In this document: piece by piece, positions 1 through 7,139 of the stretch
Numbering within the stretch: position 1 is the stretch's first letter
Layout: the number at the start of each line of letters is the position of its first letter
Assembly (NCBI GenBank): GCA_045599585.1
Contig: JAZRWH010000070.1
Span: 1-28,067, forward strand
DNA: 28,067 nt
Direction: 5' to 3'
From: RGIG464 sp045599585
GTDB taxonomy: Bacteria > Myxococcota_A > Bradymonadia > UBA4248
Program-made: the position numbers and the translations under genes
Notes under the pieces: generated by a model
The model's input: only the letters and a program-made list of their open reading frames with translations
The model's database searches: none
What the model was told of the DNA's origin: nothing

Positions 1-1
1 G

Positions 2-1729
2 GAAGATACGTATCAGTGTTCCAATTGTCCTCGTGGGCAGATCTCTTGTGGCGGCACCTGTCTGTCACCCGAATTGGCTGCCGTTAAAAGTTGCAGCGGC
101 AACAAGCTGGTGTGTTCAGAACACCATGCTGATTGCGACCAAGACGTTACGAATGGCTGTGAAACAGATTTGTTGTCCAACAATAATCATTGTGGTACCT
201 GCGGTGTGCAGTGTGACACGACGGGCGCAAATAATGATGAGGGCATGACGTACGCCTGCACATACGGCGAGTGCGTTTTCCAAAATTGCGATGGCAACAA
301 AGAAGGAAAAACTAAAGTTTGCGCGAAGAAAAATGAAACGCACTGCGTCGACTATCAGACAGATATGTATAATTGTGGAAGTTGTGGAGAGAATTGTAGT
401 AGTAAAGCCCCTACTTTTATTGATTTTTTTGACAAGTACAACCCAATAAGCACAAGTAATAGTATCGCTTGTAATAATGGAATATGCCATTATGCCTGTC
501 CTCCTGATTGGGTGAATTGTGGCAATGGGGATACCGCAGATACGATTGAGTGTTTTTCTGGATTCCGATTGCAGAACGATACTTATAATTGTGGTCGTTG
601 TGGTAATAATTGCTTTTTGATCGCGGATGCTGAAACAGTTTTTGAGACTAGATGTGAGCAGGGCGAGTGTAAATTTAATTGTAAGGATGGCTATTTTGAA
701 TATAGTGGAGGATGTTTTGAATGTAAATATTTAAGTGCTGATGTTTATGTAGGTAATGATGGTTCTATTGGGTGTGAAGCGATATTAAGTGATAATACAT
801 CTGTTGAATGTGTTCTCAGTGATTTGACTTGTGTATCAGCTCTCAATATATATATATTGTCAGAAAATGAGAGCTTGGATTCCAATGTACCACTTACATT
901 TAGTCAATTAAAGTATGCTACTAATATTATTATTGTTGTAGACCAAGGACATACTAAAACCATCGAGTTCCCTCAATTGATTGAAATGATAGAATTAGAA
1001 CTTACAGGAGAGTCAGGAATTGTCAAATTTAAAATGCCGGAATTAAGAAAAATGAGCATTTTAAGAATATCAGATATAGGTGTAGCAGAAGGTGATTTAG
1101 GAAAATTAGAAACAATAAAAGAAATGACAATAAGTTCTTTGAATTGGGTGTTTGATGAGTTTGAGGATTTTCGTGGACAGATTAATCTCGAAAACTTACT
1201 TCAAATAGAAACGTTGACCATTTCCAGTACAGTTCACCTTGTGCTTAATTTAGCTAAACTTGAAACTGCTTCTACAATAGATATATCATCTTCAAAGTTA
1301 TCAATTCCTGCGTTGGCTTCGTCTGTTTCTGATGATAATATCGTTTTGCCTGCTTTGAAAAATGTAAAGAAGCAAATTAATATTCATGGTGATTCGTTTG
1401 TTAAAATTGAATTTCCGGAATTAGTAAGCGTAGGAATGGTGGACGAAAGTGGTGATACATATTCTTCAATAGGAATTTTGTTTAACAATTATCTTTCAAG
1501 CATATCTATTCCAAAATTGAAACAAGTTCAGAATCTGGCTATTATACGCAATTCCCAGTTGTCTAGCCTTGAGCTTGATAGTATTGAAAACGTACGGTTG
1601 TTTATATCAGATAACACAAACTTGTCCTGTGAACAGATTTGTAACGTGCCGCTCGTTTGTGGAGGCGATATCAGTAATAATAAAGAAGCTTCGTGTGCGT
1701 GCGATGTCTGCGCTTTGGGTAGGGATTAA
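2..1729 (+). CDS. Cys-rich / leucine-rich secreted protein (5' truncated)
   Basis: The reading frame is open to the left edge, so the N-terminus and any signal peptide lie outside the window. A TTG at 74 is in frame but is not a credible start because Cys-rich repeat sequence (SCGGTC) already lies before it. The first 200 or so residues hold repeated Cys motifs (NGCETD, HCGTCGVQC, NCGSCGENC, NCGRCGNNC), a style frequent in secreted proteins of myxobacteria and relatives. From about nt 840 the protein becomes a leucine/isoleucine-rich solenoid (FPQLIEM, FPELVSVG, IPKLKQVQNL) resembling receptor-L-domain or leucine-rich-repeat folds. It closes with another Cys cluster (CEQICNVPLVC, CACDVC). Disulfide-rich composition suggests export, probably to the cell surface. 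The specific function is unknown. Base composition becomes clearly AT-richer after about nt 360. Confidence 0.8.
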   Translation, partial: EDTYQCSNCPRGQISCGGTCLSPELAAVKSCSGNKLVCSEHHADCDQDVTNGCETDLLSNNNHCGTCGVQCDTTGANNDEGMTYACTYGECVFQNCDGNKEGKTKVCAKKNETHCVDYQTDMYNCGSCGENCSSKAPTFIDFFDKYNPISTSNSIACNNGICHYACPPDWVNCGNGDTADTIECFSGFRLQNDTYNCGRCGNNCFLIADAETVFETRCEQGECKFNCKDGYFEYSGGCFECKYLSADVYVGNDGSIGCEAILSDNTSVECVLSDLTCVSALNIYILSENESLDSNVPLTFSQLKYATNIIIVVDQGHTKTIEFPQLIEMIELELTGESGIVKFKMPELRKMSILRISDIGVAEGDLGKLETIKEMTISSLNWVFDEFEDFRGQINLENLLQIETLTISSTVHLVLNLAKLETASTIDISSSKLSIPALASSVSDDNIVLPALKNVKKQINIHGDSFVKIEFPELVSVGMVDESGDTYSSIGILFNNYLSSISIPKLKQVQNLAIIRNSQLSSLELDSIENVRLFISDNTNLSCEQICNVPLVCGGDISNNKEASCACDVCALGRD

Positions 1730-1892
1730 TTATACTGGTTTTCATGAAACGACCTCAGTCCTTGCTGCTTGTATGCTGTTGTCGATCGCTTTTGCCTCGG
1801 ACTACGTGTGGAAACGCATTCTTCATGACGGCCTGCGCGCCTATAGATTAAGCCCTAAGCTCATCCAAGGTGGGCATACATCGTTTGCACAA

Positions 1893-2087
1893 TTAGTATT
1901 TGGTTGAACTGACGCGATTAAATTTGAGTCTGCTACGATAGGCTGTCATGCGCCGTTTATTGTATTCGGTTTGATCGAACTTCATCGTGTTGAACGTAAA
2001 TCCCTCGTGCGGAAGGTTTATTTCGTTGGGGATGCGTTGACGATTGATAAAATGGTGGATGCGAAGCGTTCTTCGTACGAGGATCAT
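1893..2087 (-). CDS. small basic hypothetical protein, 64 aa
   Basis: I do not recognise this protein. The case for a real gene is the translation start: on the minus strand AAGGAGG (2094-2100) sits 6 nt before the ATG at 2085-2087, the best Shine-Dalgarno in the window. The product is 64 residues and strongly basic (many Arg/Lys, e.g. MILVRRTLRIHHF and NKRRMTAYRSRLKF). It has no signal peptide or membrane segment and no Cys. A 14-bp-arm palindrome lies 17 nt upstream of the Shine-Dalgarno and could be its operator. Downstream on the minus strand is the 3' end of the Cys-rich gene, with which it converges. It could be a small nucleic-acid-binding protein or a remnant of a larger gene; length alone does not decide. 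Confidence 0.5.
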   Translation of the reverse strand: MILVRRTLRIHHFINRQRIPNEINLPHEGFTFNTMKFDQTEYNKRRMTAYRSRLKFNRVSSTKY

Positions 2088-2093
2088 GGTTGG

Positions 2094-2100
2094 CCTCCTT
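2094..2100 (-). promoter_or_regulatory. ribosome binding site AAGGAGG of the 64-aa ORF
   Basis: Perfect anti-16S complement read on the minus strand, with a 6-nt spacer to ATG. It decides in favour of the 64-aa ORF over the overlapping 61- and 62-aa frames, which lack such a site. Confidence 0.6.
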
Positions 2101-2116
2101 AGCGTTGAGCTGTTGT

Positions 2117-2145
2117 GTTGTGAAGCACACTGTGTGCTTCACAAC
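2117..2145. repeat. 29-bp perfect inverted repeat (operator or hairpin)
   Basis: GTTGTGAAGCACAC (2117-2130) and its exact reverse complement (2132-2145) flank a single T. It lies just upstream of the Shine-Dalgarno of the minus-strand 64-aa ORF. No T tract follows on the minus strand, and the nearest one on the plus strand is about 15 nt away, so a classical terminator is unlikely. A dimeric repressor site or a 5'-UTR hairpin is more likely. Confidence 0.7.
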
Positions 2146-2207
2146 TGCTAAAAGGGCAACATTTTATTTTTTCGACAATTTTTGTGTACGCAATTAAAAA
2201 AAAAAAA

Positions 2208-2285
2208 GCCGGCCGTATTGACTGTCGTATGGCAGGCAATAGGCTGGCAGCGCAGCCGTATTTGCCGAAGGCAAATAGGCGGAGC
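2208..2285 (-). repeat. bulged double-hairpin element, copy 1
   Basis: Two hairpins lie in tandem. The first (2208-2248) has arms GCC-G-TATTG and CAATA-GGC around a longer loop. The second (2254-2280) has GCC-G-TATTTGCC and GGCAAATA-GGC. Each has one unpaired G next to TATT on the plus strand, equivalent to a bulged C after AATA on the minus strand. Read on the minus strand, the element ends in GGC followed by a run of 12 T, so it can act as an intrinsic terminator. It lies downstream of the transporter's own terminator. It is one of five related loci. Confidence 0.75.
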
Positions 2286-2300
2286 AAATATATCCAAATA

Positions 2301-2329
2301 AAAAAAGGCGCCCGAGATGGACGCCTTTA
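2301..2329 (-). terminator. intrinsic terminator of the peptide transporter gene
   Basis: On the minus strand AAAGGCGTCC pairs with GGGCGCCTTT around the loop ATCTC, followed by T residues. It begins 20 nt after the stop codon of the transporter. Confidence 0.85.
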
Positions 2330-2348
2330 GTGTTTAAGTCTTTTGGAC

Positions 2349-4208
2349 TTAGTTAATACCTTTCATCATCTTCTTAAGGACGGGTGAAAGGGCGAAGAGG
2401 ATGATGGCTGCGGCGAGGGACATGATCGCAAAGATCATGAAGAAGGAGTCAAGCGTATCGATCTGAATGCCGAGGAATGATTTGGCAATCACGGTACCGT
2501 TTTCAGCCGTTTCGGGAAGTAACGTGGCAAGTTTACCCGCGAGGATGTTTGAAGCCGCGTTAGACATGAACCATACGCCCATGAGGAGAGAAGCGAGCTG
2601 AGCCGGAGCGAGCTTGTTGACCATGGAAAGGCCAATCGGCGAAAGGCTGAGTTCACCAATGGTGTGAATGAAGTAGAGGGCGATGAGCCAGAATACTGAA
2701 ATCTTCGTTGCAGGATCGACGCCGTGCGTGGCGAAGGCGATAACGAAGTAACCGATAGAGAGGAGGAATAAACCGAGAGCCTGTTTGACGACGGAGTGTG
2801 GCTCTCGACCTTTTTTGCCAAGTTTTTCCCAGAGCATGGCCATGATAGGTGCGAAGGAAACGACGACGATCGGGTTGACTGACTGGAGCCATGTTGTAGG
2901 CATTTCCCAGTTGCCGAAGGTGCGATCGCACTGGTCTTTGGCGAAGATCGTAAGGGAGGAACCGGCTTGTTCGAAAGCAGACCAGAAGAAGATAACGAAA
3001 ATAGCGATGATGTAGATGACGCCGATACGGGATTTATCGTCTTTCGTGAGGGTCTTGTCTGTAATAATGAAGACGGGGAGGGCAATCGCGAGTGCGAATA
3101 CTGCAGCGTCAATCCAGTTGTTGATGGCAAGCTGTGCAGCTTCGGATGCGAGTCTGGCTGTTTCGGCGGCGGCGGCGGCGGCATCAGCAGCAGCACCTGA
3201 TTTGAGTGCGGCAGCTTTTGCAGCTTCGCCTGCAGCTTGTGCAGCTTCAGTAATGCTGCCTGTTAAGAGTGAAATGAGTGGTGAAAAGACAGCAAAAAGA
3301 ATGATCGCGCCAACAATGCAGCCGATGAGTCGAAGCGGTGAATTCTTAGCAGCGGGAGCTTTAATAGGTTTGTCGTTGGCTTCAGCATCTTTAGGAGCCT
3401 CGGCTTTTTCGTTTTCATTGTCGATGTTTTCAGCGAGAGCGGCTTTTTGCTCAGTGGCATCAGCTTCTTTGCGTTTGCGGAGTTCTGACTGGCTGGGGGG
3501 AAGACCGATACCGAGACCCTCAGGCGTGACGAGGTATTTGTCTTTGAGTGCCCAGAAAACCACAACGGAAAGAATCATCGCGATGCAAGCACAGAGGAAG
3601 CCCCATTTGAAGGGCGCTAGATCGTTCCAAGCACCTTCGCCAAGTGTACCGCAGATGAGCGGGGCGATAAACGCGCCGACGTTAATGCCCATATAGAAGA
3701 TAGTGAAAGCAGCGTCTTTTCGGCTGTCGGTCGGTTCATAGAGGTCGCCAACCATGGTTGAGATATTGGGTTTGAAGAAGCCGTTGCCAAGAATGAGGGC
3801 CGCGATACCAGAGAACAAGAAAATAATAGAGAGACCATTGTCGATGCTGGGATCAATGGGGCCTTTGTCAGCAAAAATAGATTGTTTAACGAAGCAAGCG
3901 CTGAGGAACATGAGGAACTGACCGACGGCCATGATGAGACCACCGACGATGATAGATCGGCGATTGCCCCAAAAACGGTCGGCGATGTAACCGCCGAGAA
4001 GCGGAGTCAGATAAACAAGGCCTGTGTAGGATCCGTAGATCTTGGAGGCCATGTCGTTGGTAAAGAAGGCTGCGACAAGGTACAGCATGAATAGCGCACG
4101 CATGCCGTAGTAACTGAACCGTTCGGCCATTTCAGTGACGAACAGCAGATACAACCCTTTGGGATGCATCTTTTTGCCGGCCTGAGCATTGTCAATTGCT
4201 TGATCCAA
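2349..4208 (-). CDS. POT/PTR-family proton-dependent oligopeptide transporter
   Basis: Inner-membrane MFS transporter that by family imports di- and tripeptides with protons. Diagnostic features are the ERFSYYGMRALFMLYL segment in TM1 (the ExxER motif), GGYIADRFWGNRR (A-like motif after TM2/3), the PTR2 signature around FFKPNISTMVGDLY, and FWSAFEQAGSSL. The start was chosen at TTG (4206-4208): AAGGAG lies 7 nt upstream at 4216-4221, whereas the ATG 12 codons earlier has no Shine-Dalgarno. This gives 619 residues, longer than the roughly 450-500 usual for the family. The extra length is a central region (about residues 230-360) with a charged, Lys/Glu/Ala-rich linker and an Ala-rich stretch (EAAQAAGEAAKAAALKSGAA) beside two extra membrane segments. 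It appears monocistronic, with its own terminator. Confidence 0.93.
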   Translation of the reverse strand: MDQAIDNAQAGKKMHPKGLYLLFVTEMAERFSYYGMRALFMLYLVAAFFTNDMASKIYGSYTGLVYLTPLLGGYIADRFWGNRRSIIVGGLIMAVGQFLMFLSACFVKQSIFADKGPIDPSIDNGLSIIFLFSGIAALILGNGFFKPNISTMVGDLYEPTDSRKDAAFTIFYMGINVGAFIAPLICGTLGEGAWNDLAPFKWGFLCACIAMILSVVVFWALKDKYLVTPEGLGIGLPPSQSELRKRKEADATEQKAALAENIDNENEKAEAPKDAEANDKPIKAPAAKNSPLRLIGCIVGAIILFAVFSPLISLLTGSITEAAQAAGEAAKAAALKSGAAADAAAAAAETARLASEAAQLAINNWIDAAVFALAIALPVFIITDKTLTKDDKSRIGVIYIIAIFVIFFWSAFEQAGSSLTIFAKDQCDRTFGNWEMPTTWLQSVNPIVVVSFAPIMAMLWEKLGKKGREPHSVVKQALGLFLLSIGYFVIAFATHGVDPATKISVFWLIALYFIHTIGELSLSPIGLSMVNKLAPAQLASLLMGVWFMSNAASNILAGKLATLLPETAENGTVIAKSFLGIQIDTLDSFFMIFAIMSLAAAIILFALSPVLKKMMKGIN

Positions 4209-4215
4209 AGTAAAT

Positions 4216-4221
4216 CTCCTT
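4216..4221 (-). promoter_or_regulatory. ribosome binding site fixing a TTG start
   Basis: AAGGAG on the minus strand is spaced 7 nt from TTG GAT CAA. It supports the shorter transporter start at 4208 over the upstream ATG at 4244. Confidence 0.75.
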
Positions 4222-4273
4222 ATGTGAATGTGCGCGAATCGCACACGTATAACTACATTTCCCCCAACATTGT

Positions 4274-4302
4274 CCTATAAAGCAATACGATCTATTTAGC
4301 AA
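4274..4302 (-). promoter_or_regulatory. possible sigma70 promoter of the peptide transporter
   Basis: TTGCTA (4297-4302), 17-nt spacer, TATAGG (4274-4279) on the minus strand. Each box matches the consensus at 4 of 6 positions. This is a weak call. Confidence 0.35.
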
Positions 4303-4567
4303 TTCGATTTTTGTGGATAAATTAAAAGAAAATTGGAATTTCATTTAAGAAATAGAATGAAAACAAAATGAAATTCGCGATTGTGTTCAGAAATTCAGGA
4401 ATGGGGGGAAGACCTCGTATTAGAGCATGTATTAAGTTGAAAGAGGTAGCAACGTGTTAATGTACAATACAGAGATTATTTATATAAATGAATAGATCAG
4501 TGGTGCTTGTTACCGGAACGATTATGATTGGATAACGAAGAGCGGGGGTACATGAGCGTGGGAGACC
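4303..4567. other. intergenic stretch without a recognisable gene
   Basis: About 265 nt of AT-rich sequence between the transporter's upstream region and the kinase terminator. I see no ORF with a ribosome binding site, no tRNA-like fold and no member of the repeat families. A short ATG-initiated peptide at 4552 runs into the terminator hairpin and is not credible. Confidence 0.5.
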
Positions 4568-4597
4568 AAAAAAGCCGACGATGTACGTCGGCTTTTG
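4568..4597 (-). terminator. intrinsic terminator of the kinase gene
   Basis: On the minus strand AAAAGCCGAC pairs with GTCGGCTTTT around a GTACATC loop, followed by TT. The symmetric A and T tracts would let it work in both directions. It lies 30 nt past the kinase stop. Confidence 0.85.
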
Positions 4598-4626
4598 GAA
4601 TAGAGATGATATTTTAAATTATAAGA

Positions 4627-6735
4627 TTAAATCTTGATAGTTCGCAGAGCCTGAATGACAGCGTTGCAAGAGGAGAAGCGGTCATCAGGTGATTTGTTGA
4701 GCATCTTAAGAATAATTTTTTCGAGCGTAGGATCGATATCTTTGTTGATCGAACTGGGCATAGGTGGAAGTTCATGCACGTGTTTGTAGGACAAGTCGCC
4801 TTTGGTGAAGGGGAGTGTACCAGTTGCGAGCTCGAAGAGAGTAATACCGAGAGAATAGATATCGCTTCGGCTATCGATATCGGTACCTTGAATTTGTTCT
4901 GGGCTCATATAGTATGGCGTGCCGATAGCTTGGGTAGAGCCTTTTTCGATATCATTGATCACCTTGGCAAGACCGAAGTCAAGGATCTTGAGGGTTTTGT
5001 CTTTTTTGGTGAGCATGAGGTTAGAGGATTTGATATCGCGGTGAACGATTCCGTTGTCATGTGCGTACTGGAGGCCGCGGCAAGCGTGAACGGCGAGCTG
5101 AACGAGGAATCGTGTTGGGAAAGCGCCCGTAAGTCCGACCAGTTGTTTGAGTGTTTTGCCGTCGATGAACTCCATGGCGAGATAGATGGTGCCATCTTGG
5201 AAGGAGCCGATATCGTAGACGGTAACGATATTGATATGCTGTAGGGCGGCGGAAGCGCGAGCTTCACGCATGAAGTATTCAAGCGCGACTTCGTTGTCCT
5301 TAAGTTTTTGGCTAAGGACTTTGAGTGCGACGGTACGCATGAGGATGGTATCGGTTGCTTTATAGACGACGCCCATACCGCCGTGAGCGATTTCGAGGAG
5401 GTCGCCATAACGTTCGTTTCCAATGGCCGGTATGCTTGCGGATTCAATGATCAACGAATTAACGCGAGGACGATCGACAGACATGCTCATCGAGCGTCTG
5501 CGGAGCACGACGCCTTGAGAATGAATCGGGCAGGCACCTTGTGTTGCAGCGCTAGCGACGGCTTGTTGAGCTTTAATGCGTTGTTCTTCGAGGCGTTCGA
5601 GGACGTGACGTCTTGCATCAGAGATGCCGTGAAACGTGGGATCGATATCGTAAACGTGTTGATAGTAGTCGCGGGCACGTTCGAGATTTCCCTGCATTTC
5701 ATAGCTATAAGCAGCTTTGTAAGTAATGCGGCAGAGTTTTTGTTCAGGAAGTTTTGAAGCCAGCAGAGTGTCGTAGCATGTGATGGCATCATCGAATCGT
5801 CGTTGTCTGCAGAAGACGTCACCTTGGAGTTCAAGACCATCTGCGTAGGAGGGGTCTTGCGAATCGATGCGTTTAAGCGCTTCGAGCGCGTCGCTATAAC
5901 GTTTGAGCGCAATGAATTCTTTGGCCAGAAGGAGGAAGCGTCTATGGCGATAGAGCTCTTTCATGAGCGTTTCGCGGTCGCCAGAGAGCTTAGCCATTTT
6001 GATGGCATGCGAGACTTCGTTGATGGAGTCGAAGAGTCTCATAGCGCGGATAAAATCGCCGCAGCGGGCGGCGCACATTGCAGCCTGTTGAAGCTTTCCG
6101 GAGGTTTCGTACTCATCGGCCATGCTTCGGAGGGTTCCAGTTTCTTCGAGGATGTCGAGGCCTTTTTGACTTGTTTTCGGATCGTCGAGATAGACGCGTG
6201 CAGAAGCGATGGCCATCATACGCGAGACGCTGCACGCATTAATGTTGCCATCGGCAAGCGCGAGGTCATGACGGAAAGCCGCGACTTGGAGTTCGAGCTG
6301 TTTGGCGAGATTTCCACTTTTTTGGCAGCACATGATGGCTTCCATGTACTGTTCTAGTGCGGCGAAATGGTCGGCTGCTTTGGCATAATCTCCCGCTTTC
6401 ATGCATGCACGAGCTGCTTTTTCGTAGGCTTTTGCACGTTCGTAGCAGACGCTTGCTGCGCTATATAACTCACGAGACGTAAGCATATCGCCAATTTTGA
6501 GTGCATCAAAGTTGATGCACGCGGTGTTCACAACATCCAACCGATTTTGTTTGGCTGCGACGAGTGCGACTTGAGTATTCAGTTTTCGGTCCAGTCCGTA
6601 GCGATAAAGCTCGTCGTAGTGTTCTCCCTTTTCGAGCGCTTTAAGTGCTCCGAGATAGTCTCCTTTTTCGTCCATTGCTGTTAGCATTTGGACTTCGGAG
6701 GTGGTGAGATTACCAGTGTATAAATCGATGCTCAT
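4627..6735 (-). CDS. TPR-repeat / Hanks-type serine-threonine protein kinase
   Basis: A soluble signalling kinase of 702 residues. Residues 1 to about 390 are helical TPR-like repeats (AYEKAARACMKAGDYAKAADHF, RFDDAITCYDTLL, NLERARDYYQHVYDIDP). A linker with CPIHSQG and a basic Ser/Arg-rich stretch follows. The kinase domain occupies about residues 440-700, with the Gly-rich loop IAHGGMGVVYKA, catalytic Lys in VALKVL, HRDIKSSN (about 565), DFGLAK, the activation segment ending GTPYYMSPEQ and the DIYSLG motif. All key catalytic residues are present, so an active enzyme is expected. No membrane segment is visible, unlike PknB-type receptors. Placing the sensor-like TPR region N-terminal to the kinase is the reverse of the most common bacterial layout. 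The Shine-Dalgarno is weak (GAG before the ATG). The gene diverges from secA with its own promoter. Confidence 0.93.
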   Translation of the reverse strand: MSIDLYTGNLTTSEVQMLTAMDEKGDYLGALKALEKGEHYDELYRYGLDRKLNTQVALVAAKQNRLDVVNTACINFDALKIGDMLTSRELYSAASVCYERAKAYEKAARACMKAGDYAKAADHFAALEQYMEAIMCCQKSGNLAKQLELQVAAFRHDLALADGNINACSVSRMMAIASARVYLDDPKTSQKGLDILEETGTLRSMADEYETSGKLQQAAMCAARCGDFIRAMRLFDSINEVSHAIKMAKLSGDRETLMKELYRHRRFLLLAKEFIALKRYSDALEALKRIDSQDPSYADGLELQGDVFCRQRRFDDAITCYDTLLASKLPEQKLCRITYKAAYSYEMQGNLERARDYYQHVYDIDPTFHGISDARRHVLERLEEQRIKAQQAVASAATQGACPIHSQGVVLRRRSMSMSVDRPRVNSLIIESASIPAIGNERYGDLLEIAHGGMGVVYKATDTILMRTVALKVLSQKLKDNEVALEYFMREARASAALQHINIVTVYDIGSFQDGTIYLAMEFIDGKTLKQLVGLTGAFPTRFLVQLAVHACRGLQYAHDNGIVHRDIKSSNLMLTKKDKTLKILDFGLAKVINDIEKGSTQAIGTPYYMSPEQIQGTDIDSRSDIYSLGITLFELATGTLPFTKGDLSYKHVHELPPMPSSINKDIDPTLEKIILKMLNKSPDDRFSSCNAVIQALRTIKI

Positions 6736-6810
6736 AATTGCTCGGTCTGTTGAATGAGTGCTAAATGTTTAAAGTGTCAGAATCTGCGTCTGACGACAAA
6801 ACGACTCAAT

Positions 6811-6840
6811 AGTTTAGTCTCACTCGCCGCAAGTCGTCAA
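6811..6840 (-). promoter_or_regulatory. predicted sigma70 promoter of the kinase gene
   Basis: TTGACG (6835-6840), 18-nt spacer, TAAACT (6811-6816) on the minus strand. The start of transcription would be about 70 nt upstream of the kinase ATG. Confidence 0.5.
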
Positions 6841-6922
6841 TGTAGGTATAAAAAAAAGTCAAAGAAGTTTTAAACGCCTAGACACTGACGAATTTCGTCC
6901 AGCAAACGACGTCTTTCCCAAA

Positions 6923-6957
6923 ACTCGCTCGTAATGAGCAGCGCGAATAGAGCGAGT
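6923..6957. repeat. inverted repeat in the kinase-secA intergenic region
   Basis: ACTCGCTC (6923-6930) and GAGCGAGT (6950-6957) form an 8-bp stem in the divergent region. It lacks the TATT...AATA core with bulged base that defines the other hairpin family, so I do not group it with them. Its role is unknown. Confidence 0.5.
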
Positions 6958-7015
6958 GCGTGCCGCGTATGGAGCGTAAGCGAGAAGCGGCCGCAAAAAA
7001 AAGGCAAATTGTCCT

Positions 7016-7043
7016 TTGACAAAAGGTAGTACGTGTTTATAAA
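7016..7043 (+). promoter_or_regulatory. predicted sigma70 promoter of secA
   Basis: Consensus TTGACA (7016-7021), 16-nt spacer, TATAAA (7038-7043). It is about 90 nt upstream of the secA start. GGAG spaced 7 nt from the ATG at 7140 supplies the ribosome binding site. Confidence 0.75.
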
Positions 7044-7139
7044 AGCTCGGCCCTTTGTAGGGCTTAAATTTTGTCTATTTTGTCCAGAATGCTGCATTGG
7101 TGCGGCCCGCATGAGCAGAGAATGCTCCGGAGATAATTC

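Noticed and set aside
74..76. TTG as start codon of the first gene
   Set aside because: The frame is open to the window edge and the Cys-rich repeat already begins before this codon.
2489..3196. 235-aa open frame overlapping the peptide transporter
   Set aside because: Pro/Ser-rich out-of-frame shadow of the transporter.
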